From: Phyto melanocephala
Lineage: Eukaryota > Arthropoda > Insecta > Diptera > Rhinophoridae
Direction: 5' to 3'
DNA: 64,000 bases
Assembly: GCA_941918925.1 (NCBI GenBank)
Contig: OW799234.1
Location: forward strand, 82,126,997 to 82,190,996
Under the pieces are notes generated by a model. The model saw only the letters and a list, made by a program, of their open reading frames with translations. It was not told where the DNA came from and did no database searches. Within the stretch, counting starts at the first letter, position 1. The number at the start of each line of letters is the position of its first letter. The position numbers were made by a program, and so were the translations under genes. This document shows positions 20,611 through 31,767 of this stretch, one piece after another.

Positions 20611-21562
20611 GAGTTTTCAGGAAATCAATTTAAAAATTTTGCGTTAATTTTAAAAAATAGATTTCTTTTAATATAAAGACTATTACATACATATATTAAT
20701 TTTGAGCTATATAATTTAAAGAGCATATTGATTTTCGTACATTCAACTAAATTATAAATAAAAATAAGTTATTCCAAATGATATTGTTATTTAAAAAATA
20801 TAGTTAGGAAGTTTTTACGCTATAACTTTCCGTAAAGTTGTTTAAAATAGTTTAAAGTTTGCATAAGGGTAGTTTTGAACTCCTGGAACTCCTGGATGCT
20901 TATAACTTATAAGTTTCAAAGGGTGTTTTGAAATATACTTAATGAATTAACGTTTTTATTTATATTTATATTGTTATTAATTAATTTTTGTTTTTATATT
21001 GCTTCTAAATTTTCTCTTTTCCCTATGTCTATAATTACAATGTAATTTTTTTTTACTATAACTTTAAGATTAATATCAACTACAAAATATTTCGAAATGA
21101 ATTTCAAAATATAAAAGCAACCTTGAAAAAAAATCGCCATAAAAACAAGAAACTTTTTTTGAAACATTGCGGCTTAATTTTTAAAAAATTTTTTTGTAAG
21201 TAAAACAGTGTATTTATGTTTCCTCATTGTCCACGGAATGTAGGAGGGTTTTAAAAATTTTAATGAGACTTTAAGTGAATTTTTAAAAACTTAATATAAA
21301 TAAAATATCAATAAACTGCTTTAAAAAATCGCTTTAAATTATAAAAATGAAAATACATAAGTATGTACATATACCTATAGTAGTATGTACTATATATGTA
21401 TGTATTTTCATTTGTATGTATATAAAGCAATTACGTATAAATAGATAAATAAATAAATAAACAAATAAATAAATAACAGAAAAAACAATGATTCCTGATG
21501 GTGGCAGCGAAGCACACCGAGTTAGCTAGTATGAAATAAAATGCAAGAAGATTTCATGACAG
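20611..21562. other. AT-rich stretch, no gene seen
   Basis: Low-complexity sequence with TATG/CATA words near 21360-21420 and an AAATA tract at 21437-21475, which resembles a LINE-type tail but has no recognisable body upstream. Confidence 0.4.
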
Positions 21563-21789
21563 TAAAGGTGAATTCACCCATTTGTTCTGAACAAAATTTT
21601 TTCCGGAGAATAACATTTTTTACTAAGAGTTTTCTGCAGAACGATTCACCCATTTCAGAAAATTTGTCCGAAAAAACAAAGCTGCCATATAATATAAAAA
21701 TGCAAACAGTTGAACAAAGTGGCAGCACCTCTGGCAAACTATGTAAATAAATACAAATGTAAATTATTTTATTAAAATATGTGTGAAGA

Positions 21790-22036
21790 AAATGTCGGAT
21801 AGAAGAAAACTAAAATTATTATTTTTAATTGAAGTGCATAAAGTCAATTTGTTTGCAAAGAAATTTATAAAAAAAAATCGAAAATAAAAAGAGTCGCAGT
21901 GAGAAAAATCTTAAAAGAAAGAAGATTACACGGTTTATTTCACACATTGGCTCCTGATATGCAACTTAATGACGTGGATATGGATCCAAACACGTTTCAA
22001 GAACTCCTTGAAATTTTAGGATCCTGTTTTAAATAA
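21790..22036 (+). pseudogene. Harbinger transposase, N-terminal remnant
   Basis: Reads RRKLKLLFLIEVHKVNLF..., then after a stop and frame break GLFHTLAPDMQLNDVDMDPN and TFQELLEILGS. This fits the start of the PIF/Harbinger nuclease domain (a GLFHTL..D.R..D....F..F...P.TFE.LL pattern). It ends at the internal deletion, so the catalytic DDE residues are absent. Confidence 0.55.
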
Positions 22037-22137
22037 TTATTTTTGAATGCACTATTGCTCATGTCATACAAACATTCTCTTCCTGGTTTTTTTAATTCTT
22101 CTATTAATTTGTGAGCAATATTTTCATTAAATTCCAT
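22030..22137 (-). pseudogene. MADF-type DNA-binding protein, N-terminal remnant
   Basis: From ATG at 22137 it reads MEFNENIAHKLIEELKKPGR then ECLYDMSNSAFKNN. This is the beginning of a MADF domain (LI..V...P.LYD.....YKN). Insect Harbinger elements often carry such a second gene, which helps the transposase bind DNA. Only about the first third of the domain remains. Confidence 0.5.
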
Positions 22138-22402
22138 TTTAATTGTTAATTTTCGGCAAAAACAATTTTTGTATAATAAATGTACTGACACTGTGTGATG
22201 TGGCAACCAAATTCAATTTTCATGTAAATATTGAAAAAAGTGGCATCCCAATTCAGTTTCTTCTGAACAAGAATTAAAATTAAATCAATTCAAGAAAAAT
22301 CTTTCTGAACAAAATAATCTCTCTCTCTCAAAAGTAAAACATCAAACTCAATATAAAAAAAATTTGTTCTGAACTAAAATTTTATGGGTGAATCTAGGTT
22401 AA

Positions 22403-23379
22403 GACCGTTTGACAACAGCATGTTTTAGCGCATAAAAAATTTTCTCAATTTATATACCTTATTCTCCGTTTTAGATTTAGTTGGTGCTATTTAGCAAGCT
22501 GTTTGAAATGGAATCTTAACACATACATAAAACCACTATTAAAGCGCGGGGAGGTGTAACTGTAGTAAAAAAGCAGTAAAACTAAAAAATACGAATCATA
22601 CTATTACCAGAACTCATATTACATCGGTATGTATTATATACATATGTGTGTATGTACGTCAGCCATGTCGCATAGTGCTAGCAACATAGTAAGCGGTAGT
22701 ACATATAGCATTTAATAATACAATTTGGGGATAATACAAAGAAGTTCCGTAGTAAAAATTACTAGATATAGTAAAGCTCTTCCTAGTCGTTATTTTTATT
22801 ATTGTTTGTTGCTAAGGAATGTTTTTTTTAACAGTTCTTTTCATTCTGTTATTTTGTATCATTGTATGGGTGCGTTTTGAGTATGAGAATTTAGCACTGA
22901 AATCCTTTTACTCATACACAGACATAAAATTTTCACTAGGGGTTGAAGTACTAGACTTCACGTGAGGATATGACACAGACAGAAAAGCACTAAAATATAT
23001 TTATATATATTTTTTTAGTTTTTACGATTTTTTTTGTATAAGTTTCTTCTTTAGTGATGAGAATGGGTTGATAAGGTTGATTCTCAAGTGTATTTGGTTT
23101 TTCTTTTGTTGGCAATAGGCTGGTGTAAAAACAGAATTTTTTTATTCATTGTTCTTTATTAGAAAACCTAATGTTTAATACGCAAGAGAGCAAGTAAAAT
23201 ACTAATGTCAAAAAAAAAAAAAAAAATGAGAGCAAGTAGTGTGTGCTAGCATGAAGTTTTCTCTATTGTGTGATGGATGATATTATATAAAAAAAATTCG
23301 TTGATAATGTTAAAACATGTTAAGCAATTAATCAGGTATTTTTCACTGTCCTTAAAGTCCTTAAAAGAAAAATAATAAA
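22403..23379. other. Unassigned AT-rich stretch, no gene seen
   Basis: No domain-bearing frame and no shared repeat. A poly-A run (23209-23226) precedes AGAGCAAGTAG. Confidence 0.4.
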
Positions 23380-24154
23380 AACAAGTAACAGTGCTATATT
23401 CGGCCGTGCCGAATCTTATATACCCTTCACAACGTGTAGTCATGCAATAACAATTGTTTGTATCACCTTTCATCCCATATAAAATACGTGCACGTTAGAA
23501 TAAATGTGGCATCGAATCCCAGCTGAGCCAAAAAAATTTTATTTTGTTTTATTTAATATATTATTTATATTTGATTATTTTTTTTTTATATTTTTTTTTA
23601 AATTTTTTTAAAAAATTTTTTTAGAAAAATTTTTAAAAAATTTTTTTAAATTTTTTTTTAAATTTTTTTTAAATTTTTTTTTGTAGTTTTTTTTATTATT
23701 TTTTTCTTATTTTTAATATTTTTTTTTTTTTGTAATTTTTTTGTTTGGTATGTTTTTTACATGTATGTATGTATGTATGTTGTTGTTGTAATTGTGAAAA
23801 AAAACGAGGTGGTCGTGGTTTTTTGCTCATATCTCAGAAAGTTATGGGGCGATTGTGCTGAATTTCAATAGCGATTCATTCCTGGATATTTCCAAGAGAT
23901 TGATACCATATACAGATCTGAGGAACATATAGTTGCTTCTAAAAGTTGATTTCAACCAACACACGGACAGACGGGCAGACGGACAGACGGATAGACGGAC
24001 AGACGGACAGACGGTCAGGGCTTAATCGACTCCTCTATTCATAAGCTTTCAGAAAATATATACTTTATGGGGTCGGAAATGAAAATTGTAGAAATTACAA
24101 ACGGAATGACAAAGCTATATATACCCTTGTGCACCACAGGTGAAGGGTATAAAA
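23380..24154 (-). mobile_element. DINE-like family A element, subfamily II, full length
   Basis: Plus-strand start ACAAGTAACAGTGCTATATT, then the hairpin ATTCGGC-CGT-GCCGAAT (23398-23414). It runs to GTGAAGGGTATAAAA at 24140-24154. The central tract is T-rich on the plus strand and preceded by GGCATCGAATCCCAGCTGAG, the reverse of the arrangement in subfamily I. It has the longest GTCY-type array of the window (about 23958-24015). The close sister is 62867-63585. Confidence 0.75.
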
Positions 24155-24726
24155 AGAAACACGTGTTTGCAATTTATTTTAAGGGTGGGGACACTTAAAG
24201 CTATTTTCGTTTGTTTTATTTATTTTTTTTTGTGAGTATGAGAAATGTTATTGTTTTTTCTTTTTTTTTTGGAAAAACTTACATCATATACATATGTATG
24301 TTAAGTATGTATGTAATTGCATGTCTCATATAAGGTTGGGTGATTTAAAGCACATTTGGGGGTTTTAATTAAATACAAATTTGAATAAAAAGGTTTTAAT
24401 AATATAAACTTTTGGACAATTTTCGACCATAGTTATGATTACAGACATTGTTGTGTGATGTAGGTACATATATACGAATCTCGAACCTTTAGAAAAAAAT
24501 TGTCTGCTATTGGCTTTTTTACAGATGGCAAGGACTTAACAGAAATTCAGTCAGTAATTGTCTTGGGCGTAACTAGACTATATTCTGAGGGGTGCAATAC
24601 CCATCAGAAATGTTTTTGTAAGGAATTTAAAAAAAAATGAACTATCGATATCTTATAAAATCCCTCTGGAAAAGTCGGAAAAATCGAAAATCCAGTTTCT
24701 GTATGAATTTTGTGTGAAATTATTCC
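24155..24726. other. Unassigned stretch, no gene seen
   Basis: AT-rich sequence without recognised features. Confidence 0.4.
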
Positions 24727-24730
24727 TTAA

Positions 24731-25391
24731 GCCCATTTTAGACTATAACACAAGTCGTACGACATGTCAAAAATTCGTGTAGAATGAACAAAGTAGAATA
24801 GCGTAAAACCAAATTGTAATCAGTAAAAGAAAACATGAGAGAAAATACGGATGAAAAATTGACAAGCGGACCGTATTATTTCATTTCATTTTTTAAATCG
24901 TTTAAAAAAATGGAGCATTTCATTAGACCAGAGGTGTATTTTAATGTATTCATTGGCAAATACATTAAGGGGGTGCTTATATTTCTAAAAAAAATACAAA
25001 AACAACATGTAGATTTTTTGGTTTTGTTACACAGTGCGCTGCAACGTAGAAAAAAAATGGTTTGTTGTTTCTGTAATTTTTGTAGAACTACAAACACCAT
25101 AAATTGTTTTATTCATCAAACACATTCAAAAACAAATGAAAAAGAGTTAAACTAAAATTTGTTCTTTGTAAAAAACGTAAAACACCTTATTTATATTATT
25201 ATATTAATATAATTTGTTGTGTTAATAAGATTCTTAGTTTGTTTATTTTTCTAAATCATTCTACTTTGATTCTGTAAACGCAAAAAAACTAACATTATAC
25301 TTTTGCTCTCATTTTCTTGAGTACGGAGAGAATTTCATCACATTTTGCTTCTTTGAAATCGTACGACTTGTATTATAGTCTAAACTGGCCT
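24731..25391. mobile_element. piggyBac-like MITE with TTAA flanks
   Basis: TTAA lies at 24727-24730 and 25392-25395. The ends form inverted repeats of about 30 bp sharing TTTAGACTATAA and ACAAGTCGTACGA, with few mismatches. The interior holds a 106-codon open frame (24835-25155) with no recognised domain, probably incidental. TTAA flanks suggest piggyBac, but the TIR start (GCCC / AGGCC) is not the classic CCC, so the superfamily is tentative. Confidence 0.6.
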
Positions 25392-25395
25392 TTAA

Positions 25396-27167
25396 TGGCT
25401 TTTCAAATGAAAAAATTGAAAGTTCTCAGCCAAAATCCGTTAGATGGCGTTATACGTTGACTTAGACTTTGCGCAATCTGACAGGTGACAGGCGAATTCA
25501 ACATAAGGTGATGTTAAGAAGCCAGCTGATTGTTTTTTGCTCGTTTTATTTTTACGGCACAATGTCAAAGTTTGTTTACATTTAAATTAATTTTTATGTG
25601 CGTTGATTGAAAATTTTTATAAAAGTGTTAAAATTTGTGGAAAAAATATAAAAAATACTAATATTTGTGCAATAACTTATTGGAAAATAAGTAAAACACA
25701 TTTTATAAGTTGAATAAACAACATTTGTAATGTTTTTAATTCAAAAAATGCAAAATTTTCGTTGTGCTTGTCCAAGTGATTTAAAGTTCTGAAAATTGTG
25801 AAAAATGTGATATAAAACACAAATATGTGATATAAACTGGCACAAATTAAGATAATAAATTAAAAATACTTATTTATTTTAAAACTTTTCGCGTAAATTT
25901 ATAAAAATAAAATTTTAATTAAAAGTAAACAAAAAATTTGTTTTTTTGTGTTTTGACATTCTCTTGGCCTTTTTGTGTTTGTTGCAGGGATGATATCACC
26001 TGATATTGAATTCGCCTTGTTTTCTACAGTAAATGTGCTAATTTTCTTGCTGCAATTTATACGAGTTTTGTGTATTGTTAAATCACGCATTCACGTAAAA
26101 GCATTACAATCAATTGAAATTCAGTGCAATATTTATCAAAACATTCATTATTAAAGGAAATAAGTTTGTGCAAAAACTTTATCCATTCAAATAAATGGCA
26201 TTGAAAATTAAAATGTTTGTGTTGTATTATTGCTCTAAAGTTTGTCTGAAGGCTTAAAATTCGGGCGAGGAGAAGTTCGCCGGTTCCGCTAGTTTAATAT
26301 AAAACTTTTAAGCTTTTGTCACCCCCAGTCAAATTTATAGCTACACTAATAGTTATCGCCACGACAGAGGCTAACGACGAAGGCTTAACGTTTACTGTGG
26401 ACAAACCAGAGTAAAGCTTGCGGGATATTCAAACTGAAGGCAAAGTGTGGGGTTAAAAATAAACACAGAAAATTACTGCTTTAAAAAATTTCAAAAATCA
26501 AAATGCACATGTGAACCCCAAGAATTATTGCGTAGTTGATATAATGGAGAATATTGGAATGAGTATTTTACGCACTTAAAGCTTATTTCAAATCGAGAAG
26601 TATCCCATTACATATCAAATTGAATTTATATATAAGACAGTTATTAGACGAGTACTTATCTACTTATAAACGTATTCTTGATAAAGGCGAGAGAATTTTA
26701 AATTTGACAAGAGTAACTGCGAATTTGTTTATAATAAGAACAAATTAAAAGAGAATGATAACTTTAAATAGATTATCCTTATCGACACATAATAGATTTG
26801 AAAGGCTAGGAAGGGCTGGCCATGTAACCTAAAATAAATAGTAAGGCTGACTGACATGATAAAATTAAACGTACGTACACAAAATTGGAAAGAAGCTGCG
26901 TAAGAGAGAAGAGAAAGGAGTAGTATTGAAATGAAGGCCAAGTCTGAACTTTAGCTACAGCGCCAAGGAAGTAAGTAAGCTGTTAAGAGAGATTCATGTA
27001 ATTTCTTTAACATGATGTGAATATCCTGTCCCTTTCGTATTTCGTAACATTTAAATGTGTCGTTCTACTCATTCTTAGGTAGCTGACTTACCATGTAGAT
27101 AAGGTTCTATAAGTAACGCAAAGAAAAAAGGTTGTGTCACAACATGCTCTTCGTTGTTTAGCCATTA
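25396..27167. other. Longest repeat-poor stretch; no gene recognised
   Basis: About 1.8 kb without any repeat shared elsewhere in the window. Parts (25430-25570, 26240-26460) are less AT-rich than the surroundings. Short open frames such as 25899-26090 (minus) and 26729-26941 (minus) show no domain. It could hold unique host sequence, but nothing coding can be supported. Confidence 0.4.
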
Positions 27168-27921
27168 TTATACCCTTCACACAGGTATATATAAGTAGGT
27201 TTGTCATTCCGTGTGAAATTTCTACAATTTTCATTTCCGACCCCATAAAGTATATATTTTCTGAAAGCTTATGAATAGGGAAATCGATTAAGTTCTGTCA
27301 GTCTGTCCGTCTGTCCGTGTGTATGTTGAAATCAACTTTTTGAAGCCCCCCGAAATAGCTTGGACCCGGGTGAGGTGTTAAAATATCAGAAATATTCGGG
27401 AGTAGATCGGTATTGAAAATCAGAAACATCGGTTCATAAACAACTGAGATATGAGCAAAAACCCACGACCACCTAAATTTTTTTTCACAAAAACAACATT
27501 ACAACAACAACATACATACATACAAACTTGTATATTGGTTAAAGTAAACGTGTTATCGATTCCCAGCTGAGCCAAAACAATTTTTTTTTAATTTTTTTTT
27601 TATTTTTTATTTAATATATTATTTATATTTTTAATTTTTTTTTTATTTTTTTTTTGTTTTGTATTTATTATTTATATTTTAATTATTTTTTTTTTAAATT
27701 TTTTTTAAAATTTTTTTTTTAGATTTTTTAAAAATTTTTTTTAACATACATGCGTTAATTTTTAATTTTACAATGGGATGTTTTTATAGATGTACGTTTT
27801 TTATACGTATGTACGTATTTCATATGAGATGAATGGTGATACAAACTACTGTTATTGCATGACTACACGTTGTGAAGGGTATATACGATTCGGCATGGCC
27901 GAATATAGCACTCTTACTTGT
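27168..27921 (+). mobile_element. DINE-like family A element, subfamily I
   Basis: Starts TTATACCCTTCACAC (27168) and carries the core (ACCCCATAAAGTATATATTT), a GTCTGTCCGTCTGTCCGTG array and the GATTCCCAGCTGAG word. A T-rich tract and the terminal hairpin (one mismatch, GGCATGGCCGAAT) follow, then AGCACTCTTACTTGTT. It is very similar to 9469-10306 and inverse to 29011-29790, 1.1 kb away. Confidence 0.75.
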
Positions 27922-29010
27922 TTTTTTTTGTTCTGATAATGCTGATAAAGTTTTGTTAACCACATCATCTATTCTATATCTATTCATTTAGGTATCTGTG
28001 TTATATAATGATTTAAGAACATTTTTCCATGTCAAATAATCCCTAAATCACCTGACTTGCTTTCATATTAATTATGAGTAAATAATTTATTGGGAAAGAG
28101 ATTGGCTAAGAGCCAGCAGAAAACAATTTTAAATTCCACTATAGGAGACAATTTAATGGGATATATTAAAAAGGGATATTTTGGTGTTCACTTTTGCTTA
28201 AAGGAAGTTGGAAACTTTAAGTGGTATGTTAGATTAAAAGCAATGCTCGGAACGTTTTCTGCGAGAACTGAATATGACTGAAATGATTTGTGTGACAATT
28301 CCTAAGCAAGACTTACCATTACTGTTTTGTTAGGGTAAGCGGGATTTGAGGATTCTTGGAAGCTGTACCCATTATTTTATTCTTCTTCAGGTTCTAATTT
28401 AAGGTTCAAATAAGAATAAAATTCCGACATCTGAGCCTAAAATATGTTATCCTCATTTATTTAAACATTTCAAATTAGTTAGATTTTATAAGTGGTAGAA
28501 TCCTCTTTAAAACCACTAATTTTTTTTGATTCTCAATCAACCCCACACCAACCCCAAAATAAAAATAAAACATGTACTCATACATCGTCGATTACATTAC
28601 AAGACAATGCTATTATGTATATCACATTCCATTATCAAACATATCAACGAATAGTTTATGGACTTTATGCAGAATCAAAAATAAAAGTAAATCGTTTATT
28701 GCAAGTTGGAAGAAGAGAAGGAACAGATAAAAAAATTAACACGATAAATCGATATAAAAAATACAAATTTTTATCATCAGTTAAGCTGATGAAAACAACA
28801 ATAAAAACACAATATTTTATGCTGTTGCATTATAAAACCAAAAAGATTTTTGACAACCCGTCTCAACGACTTTAAGTTGACTCTACTTACCAAGCATTTG
28901 TAAGTTTTTAAGAATAATTTATTTAAAAAATTCTATAAATAATATATGCATTTGTTGAAAATTTAAATGCTTATCTTTGTATTTTTGCCGAAAACGGACA
29001 ATTCAAAAGT
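27922..29010. other. Unassigned stretch between two inverted DINE-like copies
   Basis: Contains open frames of 63 codons (28090-28281) and 127 codons (28492-28875), both plus strand. The latter is the longest frame outside a recognised transposon. It shows no recognised domain and its codon use follows local AT content, so I do not call it a gene. Confidence 0.35.
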
Positions 29011-29790
29011 AACAAGTAAGAGCGCTATATTCGGCCGTGCCGAATCTTATATACCCTTCACAACGTGTAGTCATGCAATAACAGTAGTTTGTATCACCAT
29101 TCATCCCATATGAAATACGTACATACATATAAAAAACATACATATATAAAAACAACCCATTTTAAAATTATAACTTTACGTATGTATGTTACAAGAAAAA
29201 AAAAAAAGAGAAAAAAAAAATTAAAAAAAAAATTTTTTTTTAAAAATAATAATAATAAATATAAAACAAAAAAAAATTAAAAAAAAAATAATAAAAATAT
29301 AAATAATATATTAAATAAAAAATAAAAAAAAAATATAAAATAAATTAAAAAAAAAAAATATAAAAAAAATTTTTTTTGGCTCAGCTCAGCAGGGATCGAA
29401 TCCCCCATGCCACGTTTTCTCTAACCAGAATACACGTTTGTATGTATGTTGTTGTTTTAATGTTGTTTTTGTGAAAAAAAATCGAGGTGGTCGTGGGTTT
29501 TTGCTCATATCTCAGTTGTTTATGAACCGATGTTTCTGATTTTCAACACCGATCTACTCCCGAATATTTCTAATATTTTAATACCTCACCCGGGCCCAAG
29601 CGATGTCGGGGGGCTTCAAAAAGTTGATTTCAACATACACACGGACAGACTGACAGAGCTTAATCGACTCCCCTATTCATAAGCTTTCAGAAAATATATA
29701 CTTTATGGGGTCGGAAATGAAAATTGTAGAAATTTCACACGGAATGACAAACCTATATATACCCTTTTTCACTGTGTGAAGAGTATAATA
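29011..29790 (-). mobile_element. DINE-like family A element, subfamily I
   Basis: Plus-strand start AACAAGTAAGAGCGCTATAT and hairpin, then an A-rich tract (29190-29375). Next comes GGCTCAGCTCAGCAGGGATC with GAATCCCCCATGCCACG, a variant of the A/B-box-like word. The core and GTCTGTCC complement follow, and it ends CACTGTGTGAAGAGTATAAT. Together with 27168-27921 it makes an inverted pair. Confidence 0.75.
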
Positions 29791-30372
29791 AGCTTAAGAA
29801 AAATTATCGGTATTCACTACATAAAAATTTAAAAACTAGAACGATAAATTTTTTTTAAAAATTTTTCATAAAATATATCAAATGAGAAAAAGCTAAGTAT
29901 GTATGTTCTTAATGTTAAAAGTAAATAATTCTGAATGACGCGTATTCAGAATCACACTTGAAATTGAAAACTAAATAGTATTCAAAAGAAATCTAATAGA
30001 TATGAACAAAAAGGAAATGTTTATAACATTATTAACACCCCTTTCAAGTGATAAAAACAATTAAGTTTTCTAATAAATAATAAAATCAACTTTCATTAAA
30101 AGTTAATTTGTTGTTGTTGTTTAATATATATGAAAAAAAATATTTTGTAAAAAAAAAAAACACACACAATAGCACTAGGGCTACTCTTAATAATATTTTG
30201 AAAAACCGGTTATTAATCGGAAATAAACATATAAAAGTTAATAAATACAAATACATCAAGTTGCTAAAACTCCTAATTAATTTTTTGAAATTATTTTTTT
30301 AAATTTATTTTTTTACAAGTCGAAGTCTTGAAAATTATAGCCGAGACAAATCGTTTACAATCTAACTGATAT
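29791..30372. other. AT-rich stretch, no gene seen
   Basis: AT-rich. The 64-codon frame 30108-30302 is lysine/leucine-biased from poly-A/T runs. Confidence 0.4.
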
Positions 30373-30381
30373 ATAAGCACA

Positions 30382-31052
30382 TGTTCCAAGGGGTAGGGAG
30401 GTTACTCTATTACCTTGACAGTCAGGCGGCGCTCAAAGCCTTAAAGGGACATTATGTCAAATCTAGGGTAGTTGAGAAGTGTAGGAGGGCACTCGATAGG
30501 ATCATGAACCTCTTCGATGTCAGACTGTGTTGGGTACCAGGGCATAATGGAATCGTCGGCAATGAAATTGCTGACGAACTTGCGCGCGGTGTATCGGCAC
30601 TGGTTTCGACGAGCGAAGAGGACATGGTGAGGCCTCCGTTAGGGTACTATTTTGGGCGTATCAGGGCTTGGGTGTTTGACAGGACCAATATGGCGTAAAG
30701 GGACAGAAGAGATTGTAGGGTGTCAAGGGCTTTATGGCCCAAGTTGCACTCAGCGAACTCTATGATACTTCTGGGCCTGGAAAGGATATGTCTGAGGGCC
30801 ACTATTGGGGTTTTGATAGGGCATTGTCCTGTGAGGACTAGGATTAGTAGATGGGATAGCGGCACTCCGGATTCTTGTAGGTTGTGTGAAGATGAGGAGG
30901 AGCTGGAATCTGTGGAACACATTGTCTGTCACTGCCTAAGGCTACAGAATCACAGACTAAAATGGTTAGGTAAACGATTCCACGATGAGTTGGGTGATGT
31001 TTCGGGGTGCAAGCTGAGGAATATTATCGAATTCATCATGGGGATCGGATAG
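30382..31052 (+). pseudogene. LINE ORF2 C-terminus: RNase H plus zinc knuckle
   Basis: One continuous frame with a single TAA at 30696-30698. YLDSQAALKAL has the third RNase H aspartate, followed by VRLCWVPGHNGIVGNEIADE with the terminal histidine/aspartate block. After the stop, ATIGVLIGHCPVRTRI leads to a C-terminal CCHC-like knuckle CRLCEDEEELESVEHIVCHC. This order is usual in I/LOA/R1-group LINEs. The reverse transcriptase and the RNase H start are cut off, so it is dead. Confidence 0.75.
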
Positions 31053-31287
31053 TTGGTGAACAGGCAATGGGGCTCGTAGACAATCTGTATTTCTTTCTTC
31101 TTTTCTATTTCGTACTAACGTATTATTATTATTTTTTTTTCATGTATTGTATTGGCAAACCTCTCTCTCTTTTCTATCTTTACTAAATATATAAAGGGTA
31201 ACGCAATGAACCTAATTGGTCTCCGAGTGTGGGTGTAGGAGGCAGTTACTGCTTTCTGCATCCCCCTTTCCTACCTACCTATCTACC
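30382..31287 (+). mobile_element. 5'-truncated RNase H-bearing LINE with 9-bp TSD
   Basis: Flanked by ATAAGCACA at 30373-30381 and 31288-31296. It contains the end of ORF2 and a 3' UTR ending in CCTACCTACCTATCTACC. The last 100 bp (for example AATTGGTCTCCGAGTG) resemble the tail of the SINE at 44884-45116 (AATGGTCTCCGGGTG). 5' truncation with a short target duplication is typical of target-primed reverse transcription. Confidence 0.75.
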
Positions 31288-31394
31288 ATAAGCACAAAAA
31301 TTCCAATGCATCGGTGTGTTTTTAAACTACAAACAAAAAACGGAACGATATGTGCATCAACAGAAAAGGCTAGCACTTTAAAATATTAAAAATT

Positions 31395-31767
31395 TAAATT
31401 TATGAGTGGGTCAAATCCAGAAATTAAAATATACCCATTTCAACACCCTCAATGTAGGCATCAAACGAAAGGGCTGGACCAGTTGAATACAGTAAACAAT
31501 GAAAAAGTAAAAATCAAAGATGGCGTCCTAAGCAAAATGCGGGATACGTTTTTAACTCAAACCCATTAAATTTAACAGCTTGACTATGTGAATACGACTA
31601 TCTTTATAGAAATTCAAAATCTAAAATGTCATCGAAAATGATAAGGTAAAAAACGTATAACATTAAATCCTTAACCAAGGCTTAGCTACGATGCGGTCAC
31701 TGTACCTACGATGGTGAAGGGTATTATCAGATTCGGCACGGGCGAATATAGCATTCTAACTTGTTAT
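31395..31767 (+). mobile_element. DINE-like element, 3' half
   Basis: Internal units (ATCAAACGAAAGGGCTGGAC, AAAGATGGCGTCC) are followed by a GGTGAAGGGTATTATCAGATT word, hairpin ATTCGGCACGGGCGAAT (one mismatch) and TAGCATTCTAACTTGTT. The 5' half is absent. Confidence 0.6.

Larger units (their letters stand above)
21566..22399 (+). mobile_element. Internally deleted PIF/Harbinger element
   Basis: The 834-bp element is flanked by TAA at 21563-21565 and 22400-22402, the TWA duplication of PIF/Harbinger. Its ends are imperfect inverted repeats sharing ATTCACCCAT and TTCTGAACAAA/TTCAGAACAAA. The first part of the transposase remains on the plus strand and the first part of a MADF-type protein on the minus strand, facing each other. 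The middle is lost at about 22030. Confidence 0.65.

Noticed and set aside
24835..25155. 106-codon frame inside the TTAA-flanked MITE as a transposase
   Set aside because: No DDE/DDD motif or cysteine-rich domain of piggyBac transposase visible; too short.
28492..28875. 127-codon open frame, longest outside recognised transposons
   Set aside because: No recognised domain; composition follows local AT-rich sequence; no splice or promoter context.
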